In this document: one piece after another, positions 26,951 through 36,300 of the stretch
Position numbering within the stretch: position 1 is the first letter of the stretch
Layout of the letters: each line of letters begins with the position of its first letter
DNA from: Pirellulaceae bacterium
GTDB lineage: Bacteria > Planctomycetota > Planctomycetia > Pirellulales > Pirellulaceae
Direction: 5' to 3'
NCBI GenBank assembly: GCA_023382975.1
Contig: JAHDXO010000001.1
Span: 124,001 to 188,000 of the forward strand
Length of the DNA: 64,000 nucleotides
The notes under the pieces: model-generated
Told to the model about the DNA's origin: nothing
Databases searched by the model: none
The model's input: only the letters and a program-made list of their open reading frames with translations
Made by a program: the position numbers and the translations under genes

Positions 26951-27958
26951 ATGAGCTTGCGATCCATGATTCACACCACGAGGCGGGCGATGCTCGTTTC
27001 CGCGCTCGCTGCCTCGTCGCTGGTCGCCCGAGCCGCCGAGCCCGAATCGGTTTCCTTTGCGGCGATGGTGTCGCCGGTCATTTTCCGAGGAGATGCAACG
27101 ACGGCCTACCGCGATCCGGCGGTGGTCTACCATGACGGCTGGTTCCGTCTGTTCTTTACGCTGGTCGAGATCGAGCCCGGGGCGGGACCGTTCTCGTACA
27201 CGGCTTGGAGCAAGAGCCGCGACCTGGTTCGTTGGAGCGATCCGGTGACCTTCACGCCGCGGGACCAAAACCTGAACTACGGCAGTCCAGGCAATATCGT
27301 CCGGGACGGAAACGAGTGGGTGCTGTGCCTGCAAACCTACCCCCGGCCTCGGGGCGAGCAATACGGCAACGCCTCGTCTCGCATTTGGGCCATGCGCAGC
27401 AACGATTTGGAAAGGTGGAGCGAGCCGGAACTGCTCCGCGTCAAAGGTCCGGATGTGCCGCAGGACGAGATGGGACGGATGATCGATGCGTACCTGTTGC
27501 CGGACAAGGACCAGCCCGGCAAGTGGTGGTGCTTCTACAAACAGGCGGGCATGAGCATGTCGTGGTCGACCGATCTGAGGACATGGAATTACGCCGGGCG
27601 CATCTCCGCCGGCGAGAACGCCTGCGTAATCGTCGACGGCGATGACTACGTCTTGTTCCACTCGCCCGCCAACGGCATTGGGATCAAGCGGACCGGCGAT
27701 TTGCGCCAGTGGCGGGACGAGGGGCTGCTCACGCTCGGACAGAAGTCCTGGCCGTGGTCCCAGGGCCGCTTGACGGCGGGGTTCGTCTTGGATTTGCGCG
27801 ACCGAGCGACGGTGGGCAAAGCCCTGATGTTTTTTCACGGCTCGGAGTTTCCCGAAAACGACCCTCGCGGCGGCTTCGACAACTATGCCAGCATCGGGCT
27901 CGCTTGGAGCGACGATCTCCGTCATTGGGCCTGGCCGAAGGGAGACGGAGACGAGTGA
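26951..27958 (+). CDS. Secreted five-bladed beta-propeller glycosidase-like protein (GH43/GH32 type fold)
   Basis: 335 residues from ATG 26951, with AAAGGA nine bases upstream. The N-terminus HTTRRAMLVSALAASSLVARA has an Arg-Arg pair and hydrophobic core that could be a Tat or Sec signal. The mature domain reads as a five-bladed propeller: AYRDPAVVYHDGWFRLFFT gives the RDP motif of the GH43/GH62/GH117 clan, then SKSRDLVRWSDPVTF, PGNIVRDGNEWVLCLQTY, SNDLERWSEPELL, DAYLLPDKDQPGKWWCFYK and a final LAWSDDLRHWAWP. The catalytic triad cannot be fixed by eye. The stop shares bases with a downstream ATG (TGATG) in frame with the hydrolase at 28081. Confidence 0.75.
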   Translation: MSLRSMIHTTRRAMLVSALAASSLVARAAEPESVSFAAMVSPVIFRGDATTAYRDPAVVYHDGWFRLFFTLVEIEPGAGPFSYTAWSKSRDLVRWSDPVTFTPRDQNLNYGSPGNIVRDGNEWVLCLQTYPRPRGEQYGNASSRIWAMRSNDLERWSEPELLRVKGPDVPQDEMGRMIDAYLLPDKDQPGKWWCFYKQAGMSMSWSTDLRTWNYAGRISAGENACVIVDGDDYVLFHSPANGIGIKRTGDLRQWRDEGLLTLGQKSWPWSQGRLTAGFVLDLRDRATVGKALMFFHGSEFPENDPRGGFDNYASIGLAWSDDLRHWAWPKGDGDE

Positions 27959-28080
27959 TGCGGATCGGCCAACTGCGTTGCCAGGGCGATGCGGGGAAGA
28001 GTATCATTCGTGTCGACGGGGAGGGCGAGTCGTTGGTTAGCAGGACGGCGACCTTTAAGACAGCTTGGAGAGAGTTGACG

Positions 28081-29232
28081 ATGGTGTTTTGCTTGGCATC
28101 GAATCGGTCGATCATTCTGTCGTGCCTCGTGGCGACGGTGCTGATTTCCCCGTGCGCGCGGGCGGGAACCCGGACGGCCGACGAAGCGATCGCGGCGGCC
28201 GTCAACGCCGAGATTGCGGCGGGACGTTTTCCGGGCGCAGTGGTGATGGTCGGCACGCGAGATCAGGTGCTGTACCACCAGGCATTCGGCTTGGCACAGA
28301 TCGAGCCAGAGAAGACGCCGATGCGCAAGGACTCGATCTTCGACATGGCCAGCATCACCAAGGTGGTTTGCACGGCGACGGCGGTCGGGATCTGCAAGGA
28401 CCGGAACCTGATCGACCCGGACGGCATGTTGCTGGACTACATGCCGGATCATCGGGGCAAGGGAGTCGAGCACATCTCGCTGCGCCACTTGGCTTCGCAC
28501 ACCTCCGGTTTCCCGGATTCACCGCGGGTCAGTCGCCAGAGCACGATCTTGGGCCTGGAGATCTTCCGCCGCATGTTGCAGGACGATCCGAGTTGGCCGG
28601 TGGACACTCGTATGCATTACGCCTGTCGCAACATCATCCTGCTCAGCACGATTGTCGAAAAGGTCTCCGGTCAACCGTTCGGCGAGTTCTGCCAGAAGGA
28701 GATCTTCGATCCGCTGGAGATGCGCGAGGCGTGGTTCAATCGCATCGAACCGTCGCCCCGCGTGGTGGGCACCCATCATCCCGTGCTCGGCGAGAGCCAC
28801 AACGCGGATTCGCGCGACGCCGGTTGCGCAATCGGCAATGCGGGGCTGTTCACCACCGCGCGGGATCTGGCGAATTTCTCGGAGATGATGCTGGGTTGGG
28901 GCGAGTGGCGCGGACGGCGGATTCTTGCTCGGGCCACAATCGAGGACTTCATTCGCCCCTATCGCGTCCCGGAATTGGCTGGCCGCGGTTTCGTCTGGGA
29001 AGTTGATCCAAAGTCGTCGCACCGACCCAAGCGTCTGGGACCGCGCGCCTACGGCCACAGCGGCAACACGGGCACCTCGATCTGGATCGATCCCGACTTG
29101 GGCGTCTACGTACTGGTGCTGACCAATCGCACGCATCCGGTAAGGCACTCGAAGACGTCCGAACAAGGCCGTCAAGAATACTTGGCCCGCGGCCGAATCG
29201 GCGATGCCGCGCTGTCGGCACTGGGATATTAG
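28081..29232 (+). CDS. Secreted serine hydrolase, beta-lactamase class C/penicillin-binding fold
   Basis: 383 residues. The start at 28081 is preferred because it gives a signal peptide (SIILSCLVATVLISPCARAG) with GAGAG upstream; a longer form could start at 27958. FDMASITKVV provides the Ser91-x-x-Lys94 nucleophile motif, LRHLASHTSGFPD is typical for the family, and GHSGNTGTS provides the His-Ser-Gly (KTG-equivalent) element at 326. The second motif, normally YxN, reads Tyr180-Ala-Cys, so the asparagine is missing or displaced. Such proteins include esterases and peptidases as well as beta-lactamases; a resistance function should not be assumed. It probably shares a transcript with the propeller protein. 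Confidence 0.85.
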   Translation: MVFCLASNRSIILSCLVATVLISPCARAGTRTADEAIAAAVNAEIAAGRFPGAVVMVGTRDQVLYHQAFGLAQIEPEKTPMRKDSIFDMASITKVVCTATAVGICKDRNLIDPDGMLLDYMPDHRGKGVEHISLRHLASHTSGFPDSPRVSRQSTILGLEIFRRMLQDDPSWPVDTRMHYACRNIILLSTIVEKVSGQPFGEFCQKEIFDPLEMREAWFNRIEPSPRVVGTHHPVLGESHNADSRDAGCAIGNAGLFTTARDLANFSEMMLGWGEWRGRRILARATIEDFIRPYRVPELAGRGFVWEVDPKSSHRPKRLGPRAYGHSGNTGTSIWIDPDLGVYVLVLTNRTHPVRHSKTSEQGRQEYLARGRIGDAALSALGY

Positions 29233-29307
29233 CGCCAGGTGCGATCGGGAGGATGCAGGGTTCCGTTGGCCGTGGTACGGTTTTCCCCTTGTACAACGAA
29301 CAGCCTT

Positions 29308-29333
29308 GTCCGTCGCCGCGCGGCGCGACGGAC
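29308..29333. repeat. GC-rich hairpin between convergent genes
   Basis: GTCCGTCGC (29308-29316) and GCGACGGAC (29325-29333) are a perfect 9-bp inverted pair with an 8-nt loop. It lies between the convergent hydrolase and PEGA-lipoprotein genes and touches the stop codon of the latter. No T tract follows on either strand, so it is either a bidirectional terminator of the L-shaped kind or a dispersed palindrome. Confidence 0.5.
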
Positions 29334-29839
29334 TACGAACCTGGGCCCGGCGTGGGCAGAATCGGCAGCGGTGCTGGTGTCGCTCCCGTGGCGGGAAGGC
29401 TCATCGGCGCGACAGGCTGGGGCAGAGGCGTCGCGTTGGGCAGCGGGATCGAGTACCCTTGGTTGGCGTTGATGCGAAGCTCCTGTGCTCGCTCGACCAG
29501 TTTGTCCGCAGGCAGAATCTGTTGCGGCGCGAGTTGAAAATCCAGAAAATGTTCGTCGCGGTGCTCCCAGGGTGACAGGTTCTCGCTGACGAACTCGGCC
29601 ACCGGCAACTGGTACCACGGCGGAAAGATCTGTTGATTCACCGTTTGCGTCTCGTAACCATCCTTGATCAATTGGATCTTGCGGGTTCCATAGTAGGTGA
29701 AATCCACGGAAACCGGTGTGGTGCCGACTTCCTGATCGTCGACAAACACGGACGCACCCGCGGGTTGACTGCGTATGAGCATCCGACGCCGCACGCAGCC
29801 GGGCAGACACAACACGGGCACCAGCAGCAAGCACAGCAT
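29333..29839 (-). CDS. PEGA domain lipoprotein
   Basis: 168 residues from ATG 29839. MLCLLLVPVLCLPGC is a lipoprotein signal with lipobox LPGC. Directly after it, RRRMLIRSQPAGASVFVDD followed by QEVGTTPVSVDFTYYGTRKI is the PEGA domain (Pro-Ala-Gly-Ala replacing PEGA) with the usual GTTP turn and YYGTRKI strand. The tail is Pro/Leu/Ala-rich with repeated PLPQP and PAPLPILP units, perhaps spanning the peptidoglycan. Similar short PEGA lipoproteins are common in planctomycetes as envelope proteins. It is divergent from the PP2C phosphatase. Confidence 0.8.
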   Translation of the reverse strand: MLCLLLVPVLCLPGCVRRRMLIRSQPAGASVFVDDQEVGTTPVSVDFTYYGTRKIQLIKDGYETQTVNQQIFPPWYQLPVAEFVSENLSPWEHRDEHFLDFQLAPQQILPADKLVERAQELRINANQGYSIPLPNATPLPQPVAPMSLPATGATPAPLPILPTPGPGS

Positions 29840-30184
29840 CCAAACAGCGTTTCGACCCGAATCGGAGCGGATTTTAGGACGAAGTAGAGTCACAGCGACG
29901 AGATACCGATCTGCTAAAGAAGGGGGGAGAACCCAAGGAGAAGGCAACACACTGAAGACAAACACTTGGCGAATGACACGATCGCGTACGAGTCCGTCTC
30001 GTCCGAGTGAACCAAATCCCGTTTTTCTGTAGCCTTATCCCGAAAACAAGCGGGGGAAGTATAATAACGCCCCGGTTGTCAAGCCAGATCATTTTTCGGC
30101 AGACGTCCGCTCTTTAGCGATCCGGTACTGCTGCGGAGCCATGCTGGCTGTGAGTTCGGAGTCAAACCTGCGAAGTGACGAAAG
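29840..30184. other. Divergent intergenic region with TATAAT box
   Basis: The 345-bp region separates the PEGA lipoprotein (minus) from the PP2C phosphatase (plus). A perfect TATAAT occurs on the plus strand at 30060-30065; the only upstream -35-like hexamer is TTATCC with a 19-base spacer, so the promoter call is weak. No repeat or RNA recognised. Confidence 0.3.
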
Positions 30185-31495
30185 ATGAACAATCCGCAGC
30201 CCGAGTTCGTCGCCAGCTTTCAATTTGTCTCGCGCACCGATATCGGCATGCGGCGGGCCAACAATCAGGATTCGTTCACCGTCCGACCGGCCGAAGACGA
30301 ATTATCTTGGCGGGAAAGAGGCCATCTGGTGATCGTGGCCGACGGGATGGGAGCACACGCGGCAGGCGAACTTGCAAGTAGAATTGCTGTCGATAAGATA
30401 GCCCATCTGTACTACCATAATCGAGATCTGCCAGCGGCCGACGCTCTGCGAACGGCAATCACCGATACGAATACCGAAATCCATCGCCGCGGATTGGCGA
30501 ATCCCGACTTTAGGGGCATGGGAACGACGGCTAGTGCTCTGGCTCTCCTACCCGATGCCGCCTTGGTGGGGCACGTCGGTGACAGCCGCGTGTATCGTTT
30601 GCGAGACAGGCGATTGGAGCAACTGACGTTCGATCACAGTCTGCAATGGGAGCTTCGACGCAACACGAAAATCAGTGAAGACTCGGATTTTGTTCGCTCG
30701 ATCCCCAAGAACGTGATCACTCGATCCCTGGGGCCGAACAGTAGCGTCACCGCGGACATCGAGGGACCATATCCGCTTCAACTGGGGGATGTGTTCCTGC
30801 TGTGCAGCGATGGATTGACCGGTCAGATTCCAGACTCTGAATTGGCCGAATTACTCGCTTGTCTTCCTCCGGACGAAGCCGCCCAGACATTGGTGGATTT
30901 GGCAAATCTCCGCGGCGGCCCGGACAACATCACCTTGATCATCGTTCGGATTGTTGATGACCGGGTGCTGGCAAGCGACCCGCCTGCCAAGATGGTGCGG
31001 CGCAAGACGCGAAACGGCGCTCCGCCAGGATGGGTCGTTGCCGGTCCGGTCGCTGGGGTTTGTTTGTTGTTTGCCGCCTTGTTGGCGATCACCGAGCAAA
31101 CGGCTCTGTCCTTGGTCCTGGGAGGAGTCGGAATTGCCGTTTTGCTGACCGCGGCAGTGCTCTGGCTGCGTCAACGAACGGTCGGGATGGGGGCCGAGGT
31201 TTCTGGATCGAGGATGGGAGATGGGCCCTATGTGACTCATGTTTGCGGGCAAACCAGCGATTTCGTCGGCACGTTGTCGAAGACGCTGGCGGAACTCCGC
31301 GACGCAGCGGGGGACATGGCACGGAATTCTGTCTGGCAGGGCACCGACGACTTGCGGAATTTGGGCGAACAAGCGGCTGTGGCGGGGCGTTTTTCCGAAG
31401 CGGTACGCTATTACGCCGAGGCGATCCGGCTCACGATGCAGGTATTGCGTCGACAGCCTCCGGAGCGAAAATCGGATTCTTCCATCGAGTTATGA
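30185..31495 (+). CDS. PP2C-family (PPM) serine/threonine phosphatase with membrane anchor
   Basis: 436 residues. Motifs of the PPM family in order: RTDIGMRRANNQDSF, VIVADGMGAHAAGE with the metal-binding Asp-Gly, MGTTASALALL, VGHVGDSRVYRL, LLCSDGLTGQI and GGPDNITLIIVRI. The catalytic domain ends near residue 255. After it come two hydrophobic segments (GWVVAGPVAGVCLLFAALLAI and ALSLVLGGVGIAVLLTAAVLWL), then a helical tail ending FSEAVRYYAEAIRLTMQVL, TPR-like. It would dephosphorylate proteins modified by Hanks-type kinases, which are numerous in planctomycetes; none is adjacent. A stop at 31493-31495 is followed by the cimA leader. Confidence 0.93.
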   Translation: MNNPQPEFVASFQFVSRTDIGMRRANNQDSFTVRPAEDELSWRERGHLVIVADGMGAHAAGELASRIAVDKIAHLYYHNRDLPAADALRTAITDTNTEIHRRGLANPDFRGMGTTASALALLPDAALVGHVGDSRVYRLRDRRLEQLTFDHSLQWELRRNTKISEDSDFVRSIPKNVITRSLGPNSSVTADIEGPYPLQLGDVFLLCSDGLTGQIPDSELAELLACLPPDEAAQTLVDLANLRGGPDNITLIIVRIVDDRVLASDPPAKMVRRKTRNGAPPGWVVAGPVAGVCLLFAALLAITEQTALSLVLGGVGIAVLLTAAVLWLRQRTVGMGAEVSGSRMGDGPYVTHVCGQTSDFVGTLSKTLAELRDAAGDMARNSVWQGTDDLRNLGEQAAVAGRFSEAVRYYAEAIRLTMQVLRRQPPERKSDSSIEL

Positions 31496-31563
31496 GTGCG
31501 CCGTTGACACTCCAGAATGTTCCGAATAACCTATTGTCTTGGTTATGTCCACAAGGGGGTCCC

Positions 31564-31644
31564 ATGGCACCTGTCACCTCGACATCATTCCGATCACTCC
31601 GCGCCGTTGAGCAGGCGGTGGTGATTTGCGTTGTGATTCGTTGA
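31564..31644 (+). CDS. Val/Ile-rich leader peptide of a cimA-valS attenuator
   Basis: ATG 31564 to TGA 31642-31644 encodes 26 residues, MAPVTSTSFRSLRAVEQA then VVICVVIR. Codons 19-25 read Val-Val-Ile-Cys-Val-Val-Ile, six of seven being valine or isoleucine, with one Arg codon before the stop. Such a run at the end of a short frame, 100 bases upstream of an amino acid gene, is the hallmark of leader peptides controlling ilv-type operons. No convincing Shine-Dalgarno sits close to the ATG (AGGGGG at 31552-31558 is the best candidate, six bases upstream). Mechanism inferred: scarcity of charged Val or Ile tRNA stalls a ribosome on these codons. Confidence 0.75.
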   Translation: MAPVTSTSFRSLRAVEQAVVICVVIR

Positions 31645-31651
31645 AGGCGAG

Positions 31652-31729
31652 GGCCGAGGGGAAAACCTTGATCGCAAGCGACCGAGAACAAGCCCTGAGG
31701 CCGATCGACAGGTCTCAGGGTTTTTTTTT
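31652..31729 (+). promoter_or_regulatory. Transcription attenuator upstream of cimA: antiterminator and intrinsic terminator
   Basis: Terminator: CCCTGAGGCC (31693-31702) pairs with GGTCTCAGGG (31711-31720), ten pairs including one G-T, 8-nt loop, then nine T (31721-31729). Antiterminator: GGCCGAGGGG (31652-31661) can pair with the same left arm 31693-31702 (four pairs, a two-base mismatch, one G-T, three pairs). The two structures are mutually exclusive. A ribosome halted at the Val/Ile codons would leave 31652-31661 free and favour readthrough; one reaching the stop at 31644 would cover it and let the terminator form. The T tract ends 21 bases before the cimA ATG. Confidence 0.75.
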
Positions 31730-31750
31730 GTTTTCATTAGGGTTTCGACG

Positions 31751-33328
31751 ATGCGAACCATTCAGATCTACGATACGACGCTGCGCGACGGCACCCAAGG
31801 CGAGGGGGTGAGTCTGTCGTTGTTCGACAAGCTTCAGATCACTAAGCGTTTGGACGAGATCGGTGTGGACTACATCGAAGGCGGCTATCCGTTGTCGAAC
31901 GAAAAGGATGTCGAGTACTTTCAGCGAGTCCGCCAGATGGATCTTCGGCACGCCAAGGTCTGCGCCTTTGGAATGACTCGCCGCCGCGGCATCCATGCGG
32001 CCGACGATCCGGGCATGCAAGCCCTGGTGGACTCCGGCGCCGCCGTTTGCACGATCGTGGGCAAGACTTGGGATTTCCACGTGACCGAGGTGCTGCGCGT
32101 CACTCTGGACGAAAACCTCGAAATGATCGCGGACTCGGTGCAGTTTCTGGCCGGAGCCGGGCGCGAAGTATTCTACGACGCCGAGCATTTCTTTGATGGC
32201 TGGAAGGCCAACGGCGAGTTCGCCGCGCGGACCATTCGTGCCGCGGCTGAGGCAGGCGCGCGACTGGTCGTGCTGTGCGACACCAACGGCGGCACCTTGC
32301 CCGAAGAAATCGCCGAGATCACCCGGCAAGCGATCGAATGTCTCGCCCCGCTAGGCGTTCCCGTCGGCATCCACTGCCACAACGACGGAGAATTGGCGGT
32401 CGCCAACTCGCTGGCGGCGGTCGACGCCGGGGCGGTCCAGGTCCAGGGCACGATCAACGGACTGGGCGAGCGATGTGGAAACGCCGACTTGATCTCGGTG
32501 ATCGCCAATTTGGCGGTCAAGAAAAAGGGCTACCAGGTGTTGGAGGGAACGGGCTTGCCGCACCTGACCCAGTTGTCGCGATACGTCTACGAAACGGCCA
32601 ACCTGAATCTTCGGAACAATCAGCCATTCGTCGGCCAAAGCGCGTTCGCGCACAAAGGCGGGATGCACGTCCACGCGGTTCACCGGGCGTCGTCCTCCTA
32701 CGAACACATCGACCCGGCGGTGGTGGGCAACGAGCGTCGGTTCCTGGTCAGCGAGCTGTCGGGGCGTTCGAACATCGTGGCCATGACGGTCAAGCACAAT
32801 CTGCGCCAGGACCGCGAACTGATGGATCGCATCTTGGCCGAAGTGGTGCGACTGGAGAACCGGGGCTACCAATTCGAAGCGGCCGAAGCGTCGTTCGATT
32901 TGCTGGTCAAACGCTGTGCCGGGACGTTCACGCCGCACTTCGAACTGCTCAAGTACCACATTGCCGTGGCCGCGGACACGGGGCGGGACGTGGTGACAGA
33001 AGCGACCGTGAAACTCCGCGTGGGGGACGAGATTCGGCACGAGGTGGCCGAGGGCGACGGTCCGGTCAATGCGCTCGACGCAGCACTGCGCAAGGCGCTG
33101 AACGGAACGTATCCGGGGCTGAACGAAATGAACTTGATGGACTACAAGGTCCGCGTGGTCAACTCCGAAGCCGGCACGGCGGCCCGCATCCGGGTCTTCA
33201 TCGAAAGCCGCGACGACCAAGACCTCTGGGGCACGGTCGGCGTCAGCGAGAACATCATCGAGGCCAGTTGGTTGGCATTGGTCGACGCCGTCGAATACAA
33301 ACTCTACAAGGATCAGACGCCGTTGTGA
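31751..33328 (+). CDS. cimA: Citramalate synthase
   Basis: 525 residues, LeuA/HMGL-like family. N-terminal TIM barrel: QIYDTTLRDGTQGEGVSLS with the catalytic Arg-Asp and metal Asp, YIEGGYPLSNEKDVEYF characteristic of CimA (Gly-Gly-x-P-x-SN), CDTNGGTLPEEI, and GIHCHNDGELAVANSLAA with the metal-binding His-x-His. C-terminal part (from about 400) is the LeuA regulatory/dimerisation domain. It condenses pyruvate and acetyl-CoA to (R)-citramalate, the start of the threonine-independent route to 2-oxobutyrate and isoleucine. The upstream Val/Ile leader and the valS gene 27 bp downstream fit that role. A 2-isopropylmalate synthase assignment is less likely. Confidence 0.92.
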   Translation: MRTIQIYDTTLRDGTQGEGVSLSLFDKLQITKRLDEIGVDYIEGGYPLSNEKDVEYFQRVRQMDLRHAKVCAFGMTRRRGIHAADDPGMQALVDSGAAVCTIVGKTWDFHVTEVLRVTLDENLEMIADSVQFLAGAGREVFYDAEHFFDGWKANGEFAARTIRAAAEAGARLVVLCDTNGGTLPEEIAEITRQAIECLAPLGVPVGIHCHNDGELAVANSLAAVDAGAVQVQGTINGLGERCGNADLISVIANLAVKKKGYQVLEGTGLPHLTQLSRYVYETANLNLRNNQPFVGQSAFAHKGGMHVHAVHRASSSYEHIDPAVVGNERRFLVSELSGRSNIVAMTVKHNLRQDRELMDRILAEVVRLENRGYQFEAAEASFDLLVKRCAGTFTPHFELLKYHIAVAADTGRDVVTEATVKLRVGDEIRHEVAEGDGPVNALDAALRKALNGTYPGLNEMNLMDYKVRVVNSEAGTAARIRVFIESRDDQDLWGTVGVSENIIEASWLALVDAVEYKLYKDQTPL

Positions 33329-33355
33329 GGACACCTTCCGACGATCGCAGAAGAA

Positions 33356-36300
33356 ATGGATTTGCCCGATATGTCGCACACGTTCACTTCCGATTCGTTG
33401 CCCAATCGTTTTGATTACACCGAAGCCCGCGCACGTCTGTACGCCTGGTGGGAGGAGCAGGGCTTTTTTCACGCCGAGCCGCAGGCGGACCGGCCCCCGT
33501 TCTGCATCGTGATCCCGCCGCCCAACGTCACCGGGGCGCTGCATCTGGGACACGCGCTGAACAACTCGTTGCAGGACATTCTGGTCCGCATGAAGCGGAT
33601 GCAAGGCTGCGCGACGCTCTGGATGCCGGGCACCGATCACGCGGGCATCGCGACCCAGGCCGTGGTCGAACGCCGGCTGAAGGACGAAGAGAACAAGACG
33701 CGGCACGATCTGGGCCGCGACCAATTGGTCGAACGCATCTGGCAATGGAAGACGCAGTACGAGGCGAGGATTCTGAGTCAGTTGAAGCAGATGGGGTGCA
33801 GTTGCGATTGGCAACGTACCCGCTTTACGCTGGACGAGGTCTGTGCGCGGGCCGTCCGCAGTACGTTCTTCGATCTGTTCCGGAAAGGCTTGATCTACCG
33901 CGGCAAGCGGTTGGTCAACTGGGACACCTTCCTGCAAACGGCCGTGAGCGACGACGAGGTCTTTCACGAGGAAGTCAAAGGGCATTTTTGGCACTTCCGC
34001 TACCCGGTCATCGATCCTCGTCCGGGCGAGCCGACGCATGTCACGATCGCCACGACGCGGCCCGAGACGATGCTGGGCGACACGGCCGTCGCCGTTCATC
34101 CTGAACCGGCCGCTGCGCTGGACCGCAGCGAAACGGAGCTGCGGGAGAAACTGGAAAGAGCTCCGGCGCGGGAACGCGACGAGATCCAGCAACAGATCGA
34201 CCAGATCCGCCAGCGGCGCGAACAGGCTCTGCCCCAACTGGTGAAACTGCGCGACATGGCGCGCGACGGCCGGCAACTGCTGTTGCCGCTGCTGGGCCGC
34301 GTGATTCCGTTGGTGATGGACGAATGGGCCAAGCCGGAATTGGGCAGCGGATGCGTGAAGATCACGCCGGCCCACGACGCCAACGACTACGACGTCGGCC
34401 GACGCCAGGGGCTGCCGATGATCAATATTCTGAATTCCGACGGCACGCTGAACGCCAACGCCGGGCCGTACGAAGGGCTGGCGATCATGGCCGCCCGCCG
34501 CAAAGTCGTCGCTGACCTCGAGGCCCAGGGACTGCTGGTCGAAGTCGAGGATCGCTTGATCGATCTGGCGCACTCGGATCGCAGCAAGACGCCGATCGAG
34601 CCGTACTTGGCTGACCAATGGTTCGTCAAGATGGACCAACTCGCCCAGTCGGCAATGGATGCCGTCCAGGATGGTCGAGTGCGCATCTTCCCGTCGCGCT
34701 ACACGAAAGGCTACCTGGATTGGCTCGGCGAGAAACGCGACTGGCCGGTCAGCCGCCAACTGTGGTGGGGGCACCAGATTCCGGTCTGGTCGATCACCGC
34801 GATTGCGGACAGGATCGCCAGTCTGTGTTCGCAACTTGGGTTCGTTTTCGATGACGAAGATGAACGGTTCCGGCCCGATGCTCAGCCGCACATGTCCATC
34901 CACGTCACCGAAGGCCCGAGCCCGGAAGAAGCGACGATGTATGTCTGCGTCGCTCCGGGCCACGAAGACGCGGAACGCCTCCTGGAGCAAGCCGGCCTGC
35001 GGCAAGAGGAGGATGTGCTGGACACCTGGTTCAGTTCCGCGTTGTGGCCCCACTCGACGATGGGCTGGCCCGAGCGAACGCCGGAGCTGGATTTCTTCTA
35101 TCCGACCAGCGTCCTGATCACCAGCCGCGACATCATCACGCTGTGGGTGGCGCGGATGGTGCTGATGGGTTTGAACAACATGGGCGAGGTGCCGTTCCGC
35201 GACGTGTTCATCCATCCCAAGATTCTGGACGGGTACGGCGAGACCATGTCCAAGAGCAAAGGCAATGGCATCGATCCGCTGGATGTGATCGAGAAGTTCG
35301 GCGCGGACGCCTTGCGGTTCGGCATGGCTCACCTGACCACCGAGACCCAGGACGTGCGGTTGCCGGTCCAGTTCGAGTGCCCGCACTGCGAAACGCTGAT
35401 CGAGCAGACGAAGAAAAACCGCGAGTTGCCGCGCATCGCCTGTCCCAAGTGTGGACGCGACTTCGCCACGCAATGGGCTCGCAACGAGGCCGACCGGGCG
35501 CTTCCGCGGGGCGCTGCGGTCAGCGAGCGGTTCGAAGTCGCCAGGAACTTCTGCAACAAGCTGTGGAACGCCTCGCGTTTCGCCCTGATCAATCTCAGTG
35601 GCTATCAGGCCGGTGCGGTTTCCGACGGCGACTTGGCCGTCGAAGACCGCTGGATTCTGAGCCGGTTGGCGACGGTCACGCAGCAGGTGACCGAAGCGTT
35701 GGAGAACTACCACTACGCCGATGCGGCTCGCTGTCTGTACGATTTCGCCTGGGACGAATTCTGCAGCTTCTACGTCGAGATGCTGAAGAACCGCTTCCAG
35801 GACGAAGCCCAGCGTGCCACGGCTCAGCGCGTGCTGGCTCATACGCTGGACGTGCTGCTGCGGTTGCTGCACCCGATGATCCCGTTCATCACCGAAGAGG
35901 TCTGGCAGTTGCTGGGCGGCGCCGCACCCGAGCGCGGATTGCCGGCGCCCGCGGCGGCTTCGCCCAGTGTGATGATCGCCGATTGGCCCATCGCTGACGC
36001 TTCGCATCAGGATGCGGTCATCGAAACGCGGTTCGCCCGCTTCCAGGCCGTGCTCGGCGCGTTGCGCGAGATCCGCAGCCGCCAGAACATCCCGCCGAAG
36101 AGCCCGCTCGAATTCAGCGTCCGCTGCGATGGCGAAACGTGCGACTTGTTGCAGCCGATGACCGGCAACTTCGCCTCGATGGCCAATGCCACGGCCGTGG
36201 CCTGGGGTGGGGACGTCCAGCCGCCGGCGACGCACGCCGCAGTCAGCTTGCCCGGCATCGAGGTGTTTGTCGACCTGCGGAACTTCATCGACGTCGGTGC

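Noticed and set aside
30060..30065. TATAAT as a firm promoter for the PP2C gene
   Set aside because: No -35 element at 16-18 bases; kept only as a note in the intergenic entry.
31693..31729. Simple terminator of the PP2C gene
   Set aside because: It lies 200 bases beyond the PP2C stop but 21 bases before cimA, and an antiterminator and leader peptide precede it, so attenuation is the better reading.
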